A DNA stretch of 64,000 nucleotides, from positions 52,104,716 through 52,168,715 of the forward strand of contig NC_084833.1 of the NCBI RefSeq assembly GCF_033115175.1, written 5' to 3'. The notes beneath the pieces were generated by a model. The model made no database searches. It saw only the letters and a program-made list of their open reading frames with translations, and was not told the origin of the DNA. This document shows, piece by piece, positions 23,547 to 34,173 of this stretch. The DNA comes from Lepus europaeus. Its lineage: Eukaryota; Chordata; Mammalia; Lagomorpha; Leporidae. Both the position numbers and the translations under genes were made by a program. Numbering within the stretch: position 1 is the stretch's first letter; each line of letters begins with the position of its first letter.

Positions 23547-26500
23547 GGATCACAAGAGGAGCTTCTAAAAAACAATATGCCCATGACCCATTTCCAGAAA
23601 CAGAGGTAAGACCTTCACATTGGGATATTTTTTAAATTCCAATTTAAAAAACAGTTTCCCAGATGACTCTAACATGCAGCTAAGGCCCAGAACCACTGCT
23701 TCAGACAGACAGGAAGGAAATTTCCACAGGGACAAAATGGGAGTGGCTAGGGAGACTAGACAAGGCAGGTGTTGGGTGTGGGGCAAGTTTACCTGGATTC
23801 TTGCAGAGTCAAAGTTCTTTGAGTCCACTAATGAAGATGTTAGAGCAGAAGTTGGGGTTTTTGTTCCTAAGTAGGAGCCAAGTTCCTTTGTTTTTCCTCC
23901 TGCAGACAGCAGAAACACATAACTTCCCAACACAGCTACTGCCAGTTCATTCAAGACAGCTGCACCTGCTCTTCCAACTTGAACTCCCAGTAGAGGCTGC
24001 AATATGTATTGCGTTCACCTGGATGAGGGCCTCACCCTTAATGTTATCTAGAGGGATTCTTTACTCAGGACTATAAAGACAGTGAAACTACTTGTTGCTA
24101 TGAAATAAACCCACACTCCAGATGAACCATGTGTGGCATTTAAAAACACGTGTACACCTCCACACACACACACGCACATATGCCACCAGTGATATGCATA
24201 CCTGTGGTGCAGATCTGATTCCAACTTTGTAAACTGGCTTATTGAATAGGCTCCATTCAATGGCTGCACAAACAGGAAACAGCTTAGTTTTTCTCTTATC
24301 ACTGCCTTCAACCACACTGCCGCCCGCTGCCCCATGGCATCCTGGCACGTTTGTGCGTCTGATATCAAACTAAAACAGTCCAACTTACTCCCCATTCAAA
24401 GCATCTCCCATCTACTTTGCTTCCTAGGTCTGAGCTGCGGCCATTAGATGGGCCATGGGGAGGAGGGGGCTGCTCTGTTCTTTCTGCAGGTCTCTCCTGC
24501 TTCCTGCTGTTGACTCCTCGAGGGCTGGGCACGGAGAGAGTGCGCCTTCAGTCTCCCCTGCTTTTCTGTTGGGAGTTGACAACCTCCAGGAGCTGCAGGT
24601 GTCCCAGGTCTGGCTTCTCTGTGTGTTCTCCTCATGGGGATGAACCTGCTGGTCAACATCTTGCAACCCTCTCAGCAGCCTCCCCTGGCAATACCTCCTG
24701 CAGCCTTTTCTGGTCACCTCTACCCTGGCAGGTGACCCTCTGTGGCAGAGTCCTAAGTCCCTGCTTCGGGTCCAGTCATCTTCCCCAGTGTATATTCCAA
24801 AGGGAAACCATGCATTCCTTTCACACAAAATCTGTGTCTCAGTCTCTTGACCCTGTCTTAGTGAGTGACCTCAGCCACTTCTTGCCTTCCAAATTCAATA
24901 GAGGGTAAGGCTGGGTCTTTGTGTCCAACTCCAGCAACAAAGAGCACTTTCTCCCCACCGCTGTCCTCAGAGGGAGCCAGGATTTCTGTGCCTCCTCAGG
25001 ACCGTGAGAGTCCAGCCCTGCTGGGTTTTATGTCCCATCTCAGGCATAAAGCTCGCTCCCTGCTGAGCTCACAACTCTCCTTAGTGACTCGCCTTAAGAG
25101 CCCCCTACTAATGTCTTATTCTGCACCTAGACCCAGGTGGCTCAGGAATCGCTGGCCTTATTTTTGCTCAACCTTGGGAAGCCCTGCATGGGTACATGTA
25201 ACATCTCTTCTCAGTATGTGAATCCTCACCACCCCGGTCCTCGACTTCAGGGCTTCTTTGCTGAAACAGTGGGTCGACAGGACGAGCTCCGTTGCGCACC
25301 ATTTCACTCTCAAATCCAACGCCTCAGCAAGGATAGGCTGGTGGTAACACCCAGCCAGACCGCCTCCTTGGGTGACACGCAGGCTTGCCACGGCTGGGAC
25401 ACGTGTCTGGGACAGCCATTGCTGTCAGTATCCTCCTGAGTACCGCACTGATCCCAGACGCCGCTGCCAGACTTCTCAACCACATAGGTTTTGGGATGCC
25501 ATTGTTCTAGCAGTTTCTATCCGTCATTGCTGTCTCGCCATAGCTATGGCAGGGCTGTAGCCCTCTATGATGAATGCATATGCACCTTCTTGGGTTTAGC
25601 CAGAAAAAGAAAAGGAGCAACGTCCCGGGCTGAATGCTGCCTCCGCTCTGCTCGCCAGCTCCTTGGAAATCAGCCACGGCAAGGCTGTTTCTCATTTCAC
25701 CTTCCCAAACCCCCTCAGCTGCAGCACCTGTGTGACACTCCCTTCCCCCGCCGCCTGCCCTGCGGGAGTTTTGTTGATCAAATATTGCATGCTCACTTTT
25801 CCACAGGTCACAGAACTTTTGCTTTTCTTTCTGTCTTGTCCTCCTCATTTGCTTCTAATTTGATCATATTTTTAGGGCTTTATTTTCTTCCGTTTTCTCA
25901 CCAGTATCTCTGTTATACGGGGCTCCTGAAGACTGTAGCCATCTCTTAGCTCTAAATAAAACACAAAATGGTTGAATCTGTGAGTCCAATTGCTCTGTGG
26001 TCTTGCTTCCTCCTGATGGACAGGGGACTCCGTGCCCAAGTCACTTTGGCAAAGGCTGTTGATGTTCACCCTGTAACCCCTCTACCCCTTCCATCTCCAT
26101 GCCTGTCAGCCTCTCCCATTGGCGGCACCTGGCCCCGTGCCTGCTAACCAGCTGCTAACAATCAGCACCTTCCCTTTCCCCGGGAGCAGCTCTTAACCAA
26201 CAACCGAGGGGAGTGGCGACTAAAGAGCCCATTTTGCTTGCTCCTTTGCTAGGGGAACCCAAGCCAAGAAAGTTTCCTGAGCAAGAAATTGACATACCAT
26301 GGACAGATTGACAGGACCAACACACTCCAAGCCAGGACAGAGCAGCCTTCCCAGGCAGGTGCCAAGTCTCGATCTCACGTCTCAGCGGAAAGCTGTGCCT
26401 GAGCAGAAGTCCCCTCCCCAACCCCCCGTTCCTCTTCCTCCTCCTTCCTTTCCTATTCTTTCACCTGTCCCCTCTCTGCTCTGCTGCTCCTCCTGTTACA

Positions 26501-28828
26501 GTTCCACCTGAGGCTCCCAGCTTGGCGGCCAGCTGGCAGGAGTGACCGCCTCCCCGCTCCAGCCCTGTGCGTGGTCCTCGCACGCAGCCACTACGCCACC
26601 ATCCGTGGGTCCACCCCAGCGTGCCAACCATTGTCTCAGGGCTTTGAGAAGAAAGTCAGCAAAGATGATTCCCGGATGAAAGAGCCTGGTGCTAGGAACT
26701 GGGTCCAAAGCGAAACTCAGGCTTCCTTCTGAGTCTCTTATTGGATAATAGGAAGCTTCTCTGTTGGCTGTGTCAAGAAGGCGAATCAGCCAGAGTGACT
26801 CAAGGGCTTCAGAAGAGGCCCCGTGTGGTGGTGCCAGGGCCGAGAGGAGGCGTCACCTCACCCCATGGGTGCATGAGGCTCTGCAGGACCCTGGCAGGTC
26901 CTGCAAGAGAGGAAGCGCCTGTCCCCGCAGCAAAGCCACTCCCATGCAGACCCGCAGGGGCTGCCTGGACCGGGCTGCTGCAGCCAGGAGTAGAGGGATC
27001 GAGGGGAGGCTGACGCACTTCCACCTGAGCCACTCCCCACCAAGCAGGTGCTGTCAGAGGCCCACGCCTTGCTCGGACTCTAGGCTGACTCTGGCTTCTG
27101 CTCCAAACGTGAGGCTGGAGCCGGAGTGTGGGGTGAGGCTGGGACCAGGGCGGGAGTGTCACCCCTGTCCCCGTCTACACTGGGTGGCTCCGAACACAGC
27201 TGCCCTCGGAGCTCTGTAGCCAGAGGGACGCCCGGCCTGCACATTTTGCCAACACACTGGAATCTTCTCTACCAAGCAGCACGATTTATTTGTATGTCTT
27301 CACCGAGGGCAATTATTTTTTAGCACCTTGCGGGGAATGCTGGGTGATGTCATCACAGGGCAGAGCCTACAAGTGAGGGTCCCCTTCTCTCGGTCTCTCC
27401 CAGCACCTTCACACAGACATCAGGAGCCTGTCTGTCTGTCTTGTGCTCTTGAGAGCCCCAACTTTGCCCAGAAAACCCCTCCAGCATGACAGGTGAAAGG
27501 CACTTCCCTTTTGAAGAGAAAAAAGGGTTTCTTTATGAGAGAGAGCAAGGTCACTTGGGCTCTCCTGCCTTGTGAGTGAACAACAAGGAGAATATATCTT
27601 AGACTTCCAGATGTGGACAGCTGTAGGGAGAGGGGAAGGGGAGGCCAGGAAAAGAAGAAGGACAGCAGCAGGGCCCTGGGAACACAGGACGTGAATGAAG
27701 GGAAATTGAGGAGGGAAACAGAAACCAAGGGGAGAGGCATTGGGGCGAGTCTCCTGGGGACAGACAGAGCAGAAGCAGGGGGAGAGGGGCAGGCTGAGGG
27801 CGCAGCCCCCTCCCAGGCCTCCTGTTCTGCTTCTCCACACTCAACAGGTTCTCTAAGATGGCACCAGTCTGACTTCTCCCACCTCCTCACCCCACCTCCA
27901 CCCCTCTCCACCAGCCCTCTGGATCCTGCTCCCACTGACCCTGCAAGGCTTCTAGGGACCCGATTACGGCCACTTCCCCAGGACTTGCCCTTTGATCAGT
28001 CCCAGATTAGACCACAGGGCCCCTCCCCACTCCCGTGCTCAGACGCCCACCCTAGCTTGGGACACAGCTCTTGCCTCTCGGCGTTGTTCTGCCTGGAACC
28101 TGGCAGCAGGGATGACCACCATCAGGCTGCTGCCTCCCTGGATCCCTGGGCGGGTGGGCTCAGTATGAGAGGCCAGAGGAGTGGAGGACTCCCTGGGAGG
28201 GACAGAGCGCCACAGAGGTGGGATTGTCAGCTGGGCTCCCCAGCTCTGCTGTCCCTTTCTCTGTCCTCGCTGCCCTGCCAACTGAACGACATTTTCCCAT
28301 GAACGACATTTCTGCACCTGACGGTTCCTTTGCACGCTGTCATTGTCTCTTCTCTTGCTCGTGCAACCATCGCCCCCCGCAGAGGACCCCCCAAGCCATG
28401 CTCTCTAAGGCTTCAGGCCAGCCTTGTCTGCCCTGTACCTCGGTGGCGCATCAGATGCTCACACCCGGGAGGAGATGGACACAATGCCTCACCTTGCCCT
28501 CCGCCCAGATCTCTGTCCTAGAAAGGTGGAAGAATCATGAGTCCTGGGGGGAGACAGGCTCGGCTGCAAGTCCTAGCAACGCTGTGGGTGCATCATCGCT
28601 TTGCAGCAACCTCTCTGCCTCAGTTTGTCCACCCACAGAATGGACACCTCACTGAGAAACAGCACAAGGACTCACCGTGAAGAAATACTGAGTGATGAGG
28701 CCGAGCAGGTGCGTCTGGGACTGGCGATGGCGCAGACATTTCCCATGTGCCAGTAACTGCAGGTGCTCAGGAGGACGACACTGCCACTGGTGGGGTGGCA
28801 GGCCTGGTTCTGGCAAGGGGGCAGAATA
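23547..28828. other. GC-richer intergenic block of about 5.3 kb
   Basis: I recognise no exon, promoter or RNA gene. The longest open frame (27613-28302 plus, 229 codons, opening on GTG) is proline-, serine- and glycine-rich with no domain, and overlaps frames of similar size on the other strand. A short CA run is at 24162-24176. The stretch near 25.0-25.6 kb has a faint look of an old repeat that I cannot name. Confidence 0.45.
27344..27356. promoter_or_regulatory. 13-bp palindrome GTGATG-T-CATCAC, bZIP-site-like
   Basis: The sequence GTGATGTCATCAC is a perfect inverted repeat around one central base and resembles a CRE/AP-1-type site in which the usual CpG is TpG. It lies in unique-looking sequence. 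A regulatory role is only a suggestion. Confidence 0.2.
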
Positions 28829-29049
28829 GCATGGAGGTTCAGAGCACAGACTCAGTGAGCCAGATCTCAACGTTATTCCCCACCAGCTGTGTTATTCTGG
28901 GTGAGTAACTTAATCTCCCTGTGCCTCGATTTTCTTGCCTGTAAAGTGGGAATGACAGTAGTGCTCTTCTTCAAGGAGTTGTTGCGAGGATTGGATCAGA
29001 CAAGTTCGTGCGGGCTGCTTACAGCAGTGTGGCATAAAGAAGTGTTCTA
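28829..29049 (+). repeat. MIR, sense, nearly full length
   Basis: GAGGTTCAGAGCACAGACTC, CCAGCTGTGTTATTCTGGGTGAGTAACTTAATCTCCCTGTGCCTCGATTTTC, GTAAAGTGGGAATGACAGTAGTGC and GAGTTGTTGCGAGGATTGG follow the MIR consensus from head to core to tail. Confidence 0.85.
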
Positions 29050-29639
29050 CGAAGATCTTATCGAACAGCTGCTATGTTGGCGACAGGTGACATCGTTGAT
29101 CCATGTTCATTTTTGCTCAGGAGGCAGAAGGGGACCTGTGGCTTCTAGAAAGCCAGAGGCCCGAGGACAGAGCTCTCTGCACCTCACGCCAGGCCTCGCT
29201 CCCCTCTCTCTTGTCCCATAATCATCTCCTGCCGAAGGGAGACCAGGCAGGCATTCTCCTTTCTCCCCGGCCTTGGAGCCCTGGGGGGAGCCACTGTCTG
29301 TGGCCTCACCTGCACCCGGACCAGTGACATCACCAGGCAAGACAGGCGTGCTCGTGCTGGCAAGGGGATGACGTGAGGGAGGGATGGAACGTGCCTCTGG
29401 GCCTCGCTCCCGTGTCCTTTGATGTGGCCATGGCATCTCCAGGTGACTCAGCCGTGTGGCATCGGGGTCACTCCCAGCACTATAACCAGGCGTGGGGGAG
29501 GGAGAGTCAGGGCCTGGTGAGGGAAAGAGAAGAGGAGGGAGGGGCTGGGGTCGGGGAGCTGAGGATGGGATGGCGCAGGGGCCCCTGCCCTGCGGGCGAG
29601 GCTGGCCTTGCCGCTCAGACGATGTTTGTAAAGCCCACA
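29050..29639. other. GC-richer intergenic, nothing recognised
   Basis: Overlapping opposite-strand open frames of 110-177 codons, none with a domain. Confidence 0.45.
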
Positions 29640-30610
29640 TCTGACAAGGGATTACTCTGCAAAATAGGTAAGAAATCTAACAGCAGAACTCCAGAAAAAA
29701 TGTGATTGTAAAATAGGGAAAGGACCTGAAAAGGCACTTCGTAAGGGAAGACACACATGGCCAACAGGGGTATGAAAAGTGCTGAACACCGCTCATCATC
29801 AGGGAAAGGCGAACTGGAACCAGCACGCTCCCTCACTGCTCACCGGCTGGGATGGCTGTCACCAGAGACTGGAGGCAACAAGGGTGGACACGGCGTGGGG
29901 AATAGGAGCCCTTGTACAGTGTTGGAGAGAATGTGAATTAGCAAAGCCATTATGGGAAGTGATACAGAGATCATTCAAAAAACTAAAACCGCCACTCACA
30001 ATAACCCAGCAATCCCACTTCTGATGTACAGCCAAAGGAAATGTTCTGAGAATCCCAAAGAGACAGCTGCATGTCCGTGTCCATTAACAGCCAAGATGTA
30101 GACTGCACCTAAGTGTCCATCAACAGGTGGAGAGATAAGAAAACATACGTGTCCATCAACAGATGGACACACGAGCATATCTGCACCCACAGTGGAATAT
30201 TATTCAGCCTTAAAAGAGAAGACACCAGCATTTGCAGCAACACGGATGGGCTAGGAGGAGGACATTATATTAAGTGAAATAAGCCAGGTGCAGAAAGACA
30301 CTTGCCACCAAATCTCACTGACACGTGCAATCTAAAGATGCCAATCTCATAGTCGTGGACTGGTGGCAGCCACGGGCTAGGGACAGGGTAGGAGAGAGGG
30401 AACAGTGTTGATTAAAGGCTCCAAAGCTTCAGTTACACAGGAGGAGTAATTCCTGGAGACCTTATGTACAACGCGGTGACTACAGCTAATGCCACTGCAC
30501 TGTCACTGGAAATTTAGGAGAGTAGATCTTCCGTGTTCTCACCACGCACACAGTAATGAAGTGAGATGAGAAACACGGTCATTAGCTCCATTGTCCCAAT
30601 CATCTTACGG
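29640..30610 (+). repeat. Old L1 (L1M-type), 5'-truncated, sense
   Basis: The piece holds the decayed end of ORF2 and its 3' UTR. GTACAGTGTTGGAGAGAATGTGAATTAG, CCATTATGGGAAGTGATACAGAG, CAATAACCCAGCAATCCCACTTC, GTGGAATATTATTCAGCC and AAGTGAAATAAGCCAGG are L1 ORF2 3'-end phrases in order. A short internal repeat of GTGTCCATCAACAG occurs near 30110-30165. Confidence 0.75.
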
Positions 30611-30640
30611 TATGTACATATGTACTCCTTAGATTTACAC

Positions 30641-30890
30641 ATTTTTTAAAGAAAGATTTATTTGAAAAATGGAGTGACACAGAGAGACAGACAGAGAGCA
30701 TCTTGCATCTACTAGTACCCTCCTCAAATGGCCAGAATAGTTGGGGCCGGGCCAGGCAGAAATCAGGAGCCTGGAACTCTATCTGGGTCTCCCATGTGGG
30801 TGGCAGGGGCCCAAGCACTTGGGCCATGCTCCACTGCCTTCATAGACACATCAGCAGGAAGGTGGGTCAGAAGCAGAGCACTTGCAGTTT
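30641..30890 (-). mobile_element. CSINE, antisense, lacking part of the head
   Basis: TTTAAAGAAAGATTTATTTGAAAAATGGAG is the reversed tail. ATCTGGGTCTCCCATGTGGGTGGCAGGGGCCCAAGCACTTGGGCC is body. The tRNA-like head is missing after GAAGCAGAGC. Confidence 0.8.
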
Positions 30891-31002
30891 TTTGAGGTAG
30901 AGAGACCAGCAAATAAAGGAGCATGGCGGCCTGGGTGGTGACAAGGCCTCGGTCTGTGCCACTGGCATTGCCCGTGCAGTCTAGGCCTGGAGAGGGTTCA
31001 AG

Positions 31003-31459
31003 ATGACCAGTGAAGAACCCTTTCCCGGAAAGATCTGACTAAGTGAAACAGACTTCAAAGTTATGGCATGAGATGAATTAATTCTAAGATAGAAACAGTA
31101 CGAAGCTTATGTCCAAGCTTTGGAGGCCAAGAATACAGATCTTAACTCAAATGATGTAACTGGCTTAAGGGAGTCTGGAGAAAAACTAAAACAACAACAG
31201 CAGGAGTCTGCACGGGGAGAAAACATCCTTGAAATGCGACTAGCAACCAAGGAACAAGAAATGCGAGCATGCACTACTCAAATCCAGTACCTCAAGACGC
31301 ACCAGCAGCCAAGTGTTGCCCAACTGAGCTCAACAATGGTAAACCCAGCGATCAACTTGCTTTTCCTAAAAATGAAAGGTGAACTGGAACAGACAAAAGA
31401 CAAAGTGGAAGAAGCCAAAAATGAACGGGAGTGCCTGCAAGGTTATTCCTGACGGGTAA
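31003..31459 (+). pseudogene. WTAP: Processed pseudogene of WTAP (short-isoform type)
   Basis: The parent gene encodes Wilms tumour 1-associating protein, a regulatory subunit of the nuclear m6A mRNA methyltransferase complex. The copy starts at ATG 31003 (reading MTSEEPFP) and is collinear with WTAP without introns through coiled-coil phrases such as TDLNSNDVTGLRES, MRLATKEQEM and FLKMKGELEQTKDK. Stops interrupt it at codon 12 (31036, TGA), codon 23 (31069, TGA) and codon 30 (31090, TAG), so only the frame 31120-31452 is open. A one-base insertion near 31420 shifts the frame. In the corrected alignment the sequence reads Pro-Asp-Gly-stop (TAA 31457-31459) where WTAP residues 149-150 are Pro-Asp. 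That fits the known short isoform of 151 residues rather than the full 396-residue protein. The family match is strong. The isoform assignment is inference. A possible 5'-UTR part lies at 30905-31002. Confidence 0.9.
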
Positions 31460-31566
31460 ACAAATCATACTCCCCAGTCAAGACTTCCCTGACTGCCCCA
31501 CTATGAGAAAGCTGTGGTGGGAAAGCCAAATACTTGTTTCCTCACCAAGACTCAAACTTTTTGAGC

Positions 31567-31604
31567 CAAAAAAAAAAAAGAAAGAAAGAAAGAAAAAAAA
31601 AAAA
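31567..31604 (+). repeat. A-rich tract with AAAG units
   Basis: Runs of 12 A residues flank three to four GAAA units. It could be the degenerate poly(A) tail of the WTAP retrocopy, but no AATAAA lies just upstream and no target duplication was found. Confidence 0.5.
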
Positions 31605-31939
31605 GCCACATTCTTACACCGTCCAGCTTGCAATGGCTAAATGTAAAACGTACCAGATGAGCCTGTGCGTCGGCTTTGCTCTCTTCCCCTTCCTCTTGCC
31701 CCAGAGGCCTGATGCCGTTGGACTATTCCAAAGAAGCAGCCACCTCCGAAAAATTCCCCTTCTAAAACATGCAGACTCTTGAGGAATGTTTGAAGAAAAT
31801 AGAGGGAGAAACAGAAGTCTTAAGTCTGAGGCACACTGTGTCTGCAGGCCGTTTGGAGGGATGAAAACCTAGAGCCTTGCATCATGAATTGAGCATGTAA
31901 AATTCCAGTAAAATGTAAAAACGGACTACTCATTACTCT
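31605..31939. other. Unique-looking sequence next to the WTAP retrocopy
   Basis: No coding signal. It may be further 3'-UTR-derived sequence of the retrocopy or simply the flank. Confidence 0.35.
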
Positions 31940-32258
31940 CTTTTTTTTTTTATTTGACAGATAGAGTGAAACAGTGAGAGAGAGAGACAGAGAGAAAGGT
32001 CTTCCTTTTCCGTTAGTTCACCCCTCAAATGGCCAACATGGCCGGCGCTGTGCCGATCCAAAGCCAGGAGCCAGGTGATTCTTCCTGGTCTCCCAAGTGG
32101 GTGCAGGGGCCCAAACACTTGGGCTATCCTCCACTGCACTCCCGGGCCACAACAGAGAGCTGGACTGGAAGAGGGGCAACCAGGGCAGAATCCGGCGCCC
32201 ATATGGGATGCCGGCACCGCAGGCGAAGGATTAACCAAGTGAGCCACGGCGTCGGCCC
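31940..32258 (-). mobile_element. CSINE, antisense, young-looking
   Basis: A T-run and TATTTGACAGATAGAGTGAAACAG are the reversed tail. GGTCTTCCTTTTCCGTTAGTTCAC, CTGGTCTCCCAAGTGGGTGCAGGGGCCC and the GC-rich head ending GGCGTCGGCCC are well preserved. Confidence 0.9.
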
Positions 32259-32523
32259 TACTATTCATCATTCCTAACCTTGAGCACAGCAACTTAGAGA
32301 GGCTGTATATCAGTTTTGCCAATAAGTCTGTGGACGTCATGATTGTTGTTGAACTTCTGGGTCAAAACTCAACTGAGGTGAATTTTGCCTTTAAAAGGTT
32401 TTTTTTTGTTTTTTTTTTTGTGAAGAACCAACTTTGAATAGTCATGAGAAAATCAAGTAATAGATGTCAGTACAAGTTGTGCATAAATTTAACTATTTAG
32501 CTTGGGGCTCTATTTTTTTTTTT

Positions 32524-32833
32524 TTAATTTGTTTTATTTATTTGAAAGAGCTACAGAGAGAGGTAGAGACAGAGAGAGGTCTTCCATCCGCTGGTTCATT
32601 CCCCAGATGGCTGCAACGGCCAGAGCTGTGCCTGATCCGAAGCCAGGAGCTTTGTCTGGGTCTCTCACGCAGGTGCAGGAACCCTAGGACTTGGGCCATC
32701 TTCTACTGCATTCCCAGGCCATAGTAGAGAGCTGGATGGGAAGAGGAGCAGCCGAGACTAGAACCGGTGTCCATAAGGGATGCTGGCGCTTCAGGCCAGG
32801 GCTTTAAACCACTGCGCCATAGCGCTGGCCCCG
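32524..32833 (-). mobile_element. CSINE, antisense, with target duplication
   Basis: The reversed tail TTTGTTTTATTTATTTGAAAGAG starts it and the head ends at GCGCTGGCCCC. GGGGCTCTAT occurs on both sides (32514-32523 and 32834-32843), a 10-bp target-site duplication. Confidence 0.9.
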
Positions 32834-32879
32834 GGGGCTCTATGTTTCTTGATGGAGGCTTAAATCAATGTGGTGTTAT

Positions 32880-32907
32880 TTTTTTTTTTAAAGATTTATT
32901 TATTTGA
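32880..32907 (-). mobile_element. CSINE, antisense, tail portion cut off by the L1
   Basis: The T-run and AAAGATTTATTTATTTGA are the reversed SINE tail. The rest of this SINE is at 40557-40762, on the far side of the L1. Confidence 0.85.
32890..32907 (+). repeat. L1 target-site duplication, left copy (18 bp)
   Basis: AAAGATTTATTTATTTGA is identical to 40557-40574. The preceding TTTT gives a TTTT/AAAG junction, which fits L1 endonuclease preference. Confidence 0.95.
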
Positions 32908-32917
32908 GGGGGCGGAG

Positions 32918-32929
32918 CCAAGATGGCGG
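32918..32929 (+). promoter_or_regulatory. YY1-like site at the L1 5' end
   Basis: CCAAGATGGCGG lies 11 bases into the element and matches the AAGATGGCGG core bound by YY1. In other mammals a site at this position sets the transcription start of L1. Its presence also supports a true 5' end. Confidence 0.6.
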
Positions 32930-33153
32930 ATAGTGAGGACGTGTGCCTTAGTTTGGGAAAATAAACTTTCATAAAAGCGGAATTACTGTAGCATCAGGAA
33001 AAAACTCAAGAAAAAAACTGCAGAGGAATTGCTTCCGGATCTTGTGGAGGAAACACAGAGGACTTACAGGGAACCCACCGCGTGGAAAACCAACCGAGAC
33101 AAGCCGAGCGGCAGCGGCGGGAGAGGAGGCAGAGCCACAGAATCTCGCCAGCG

Positions 33154-33670
33154 CGGGAACGGAGGACGGTAAGACAAAGACCTGAGAAGTCCGAGACATT
33201 GGGGGGAGGGGGAACAGAGGCCTCTCCCTTCACTCACCAAGCAAAACAAAGAGCACCGCGATTTTACATATGTAAAGCTCAGCCAAACTCAGTATCTTTA
33301 GCGAAACTGGAGAACACATTGAGGGCTGCATAAACTCTTTGTGTGGTCCCAGGGGTAGATCAAACGAATACTCACAGAGGCTAGATTTCAACTACCCTCA
33401 ACTCCACTCCCAACTGAGTCAAAAAAAAAAAAAAAAAAAAAAAAGAGAGAGAGAGAGAGAGCGTCCCAGCAAGGAGCAAATAATCTGGGAGAGTCGCTCT
33501 TTACACAGCCTTAAACCTCAAGAAACAAGCATAGCTCTCTGGCCATACCCATCACAGCCCCTAAGGCTCCAACAAAACAGACAGCTCACTTAAAGGCATA
33601 GTATAACGAGAGAAAAAACAAAAACAAAAACAAAAACAAAAACACCACAAATTATCTCTAACTTGCCAAG
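33154..33670 (+). repeat. L1 5'-UTR tandem unit 1
   Basis: The unit runs from CGGGAACGGAGGACGG to just before CGGGAACGGAGGAGGG at 33671. It contains a 24-A run at 33421-33444 followed by (GA)n, and four CAAAAA units near its end. It closely matches unit 2. Confidence 0.85.
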
Positions 33671-34173
33671 CGGGAACGGAGGAGGGTAAGAAAGACAAAA
33701 GACCTGAGAAGTCCGAGACATTGGGGGGAGGGGGAACAGAGGCCTCTTCCTTCACTCACCAAGCAAAACAAAGAGCACCGCGATTTTACATATGTAAAGC
33801 TCAGCCAAACTCAGTATCTTTAGCGAAACTGGAGAACACATTGAGGGCTGCATAAACGCTGTGTATGGTCCCAGGGGTAGATCAAACGAATACTCACAGA
33901 GGCTAGATTTCAACTACCCTCAACCCCACTCCCAACTAAGTCAAAACAAAAAAAAAAAAAAAAAAGAGAGAGAGAGAGAGAGCGTCCCAGCAAGGAGCAA
34001 ATAATTTGGGAGAGTCGCTCTTTACACAGCCTTAAACCTCAAGAAACAAGCATAGCCCTCCGACCACACCCATCACAGCCCCTAAGGCTCCAACAAAACA
34101 GACAGCTCACTTAGAGGCATAGTATAACGAGAGAAAAAAAACAAAAACAAAAACACCACAAATTATCTCTAAC
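33671..34173 (+). repeat. L1 5'-UTR tandem unit 2
   Basis: Nearly identical to unit 1 through the GAGACATTGGGGGGAGGGGG, AGCAAAACAAAGAGCACCGC and CAGGGGTAGATCAAACG blocks. It ends at AACATGCC, where the ORF1 start codon lies. Unit 1 has AACTTGCC at that point and so lacks the start codon. Confidence 0.85.

Larger units (their letters stand above)
32908..34173 (+). promoter_or_regulatory. L1 5' UTR with internal promoter
   Basis: The 1266-bp leader starts with a G-rich GGGGGCGGAGCC. In L1 elements this region carries an internal RNA polymerase II promoter that drives the full-length mRNA. Here it contains a unique start of about 245 bp and two tandem units of roughly 511-522 bp. Confidence 0.85.

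Noticed and set aside
24417-24908. 163-codon frame
   Set aside because: No recognisable domain. Two overlapping frames on the opposite strand are equally long.
27613-28302. 229-codon open frame in the GC-rich block
   Set aside because: It opens on GTG, has no domain and is low in complexity (Pro, Ser, Gly, Leu). Frames of similar size overlap it on the other strand. GC-rich sequence gives such frames by chance.
31003-31459. A functional WTAP gene exon
   Set aside because: There are no introns where the parent gene has them, and three stops lie in the first 30 codons, so it is a retrocopy.
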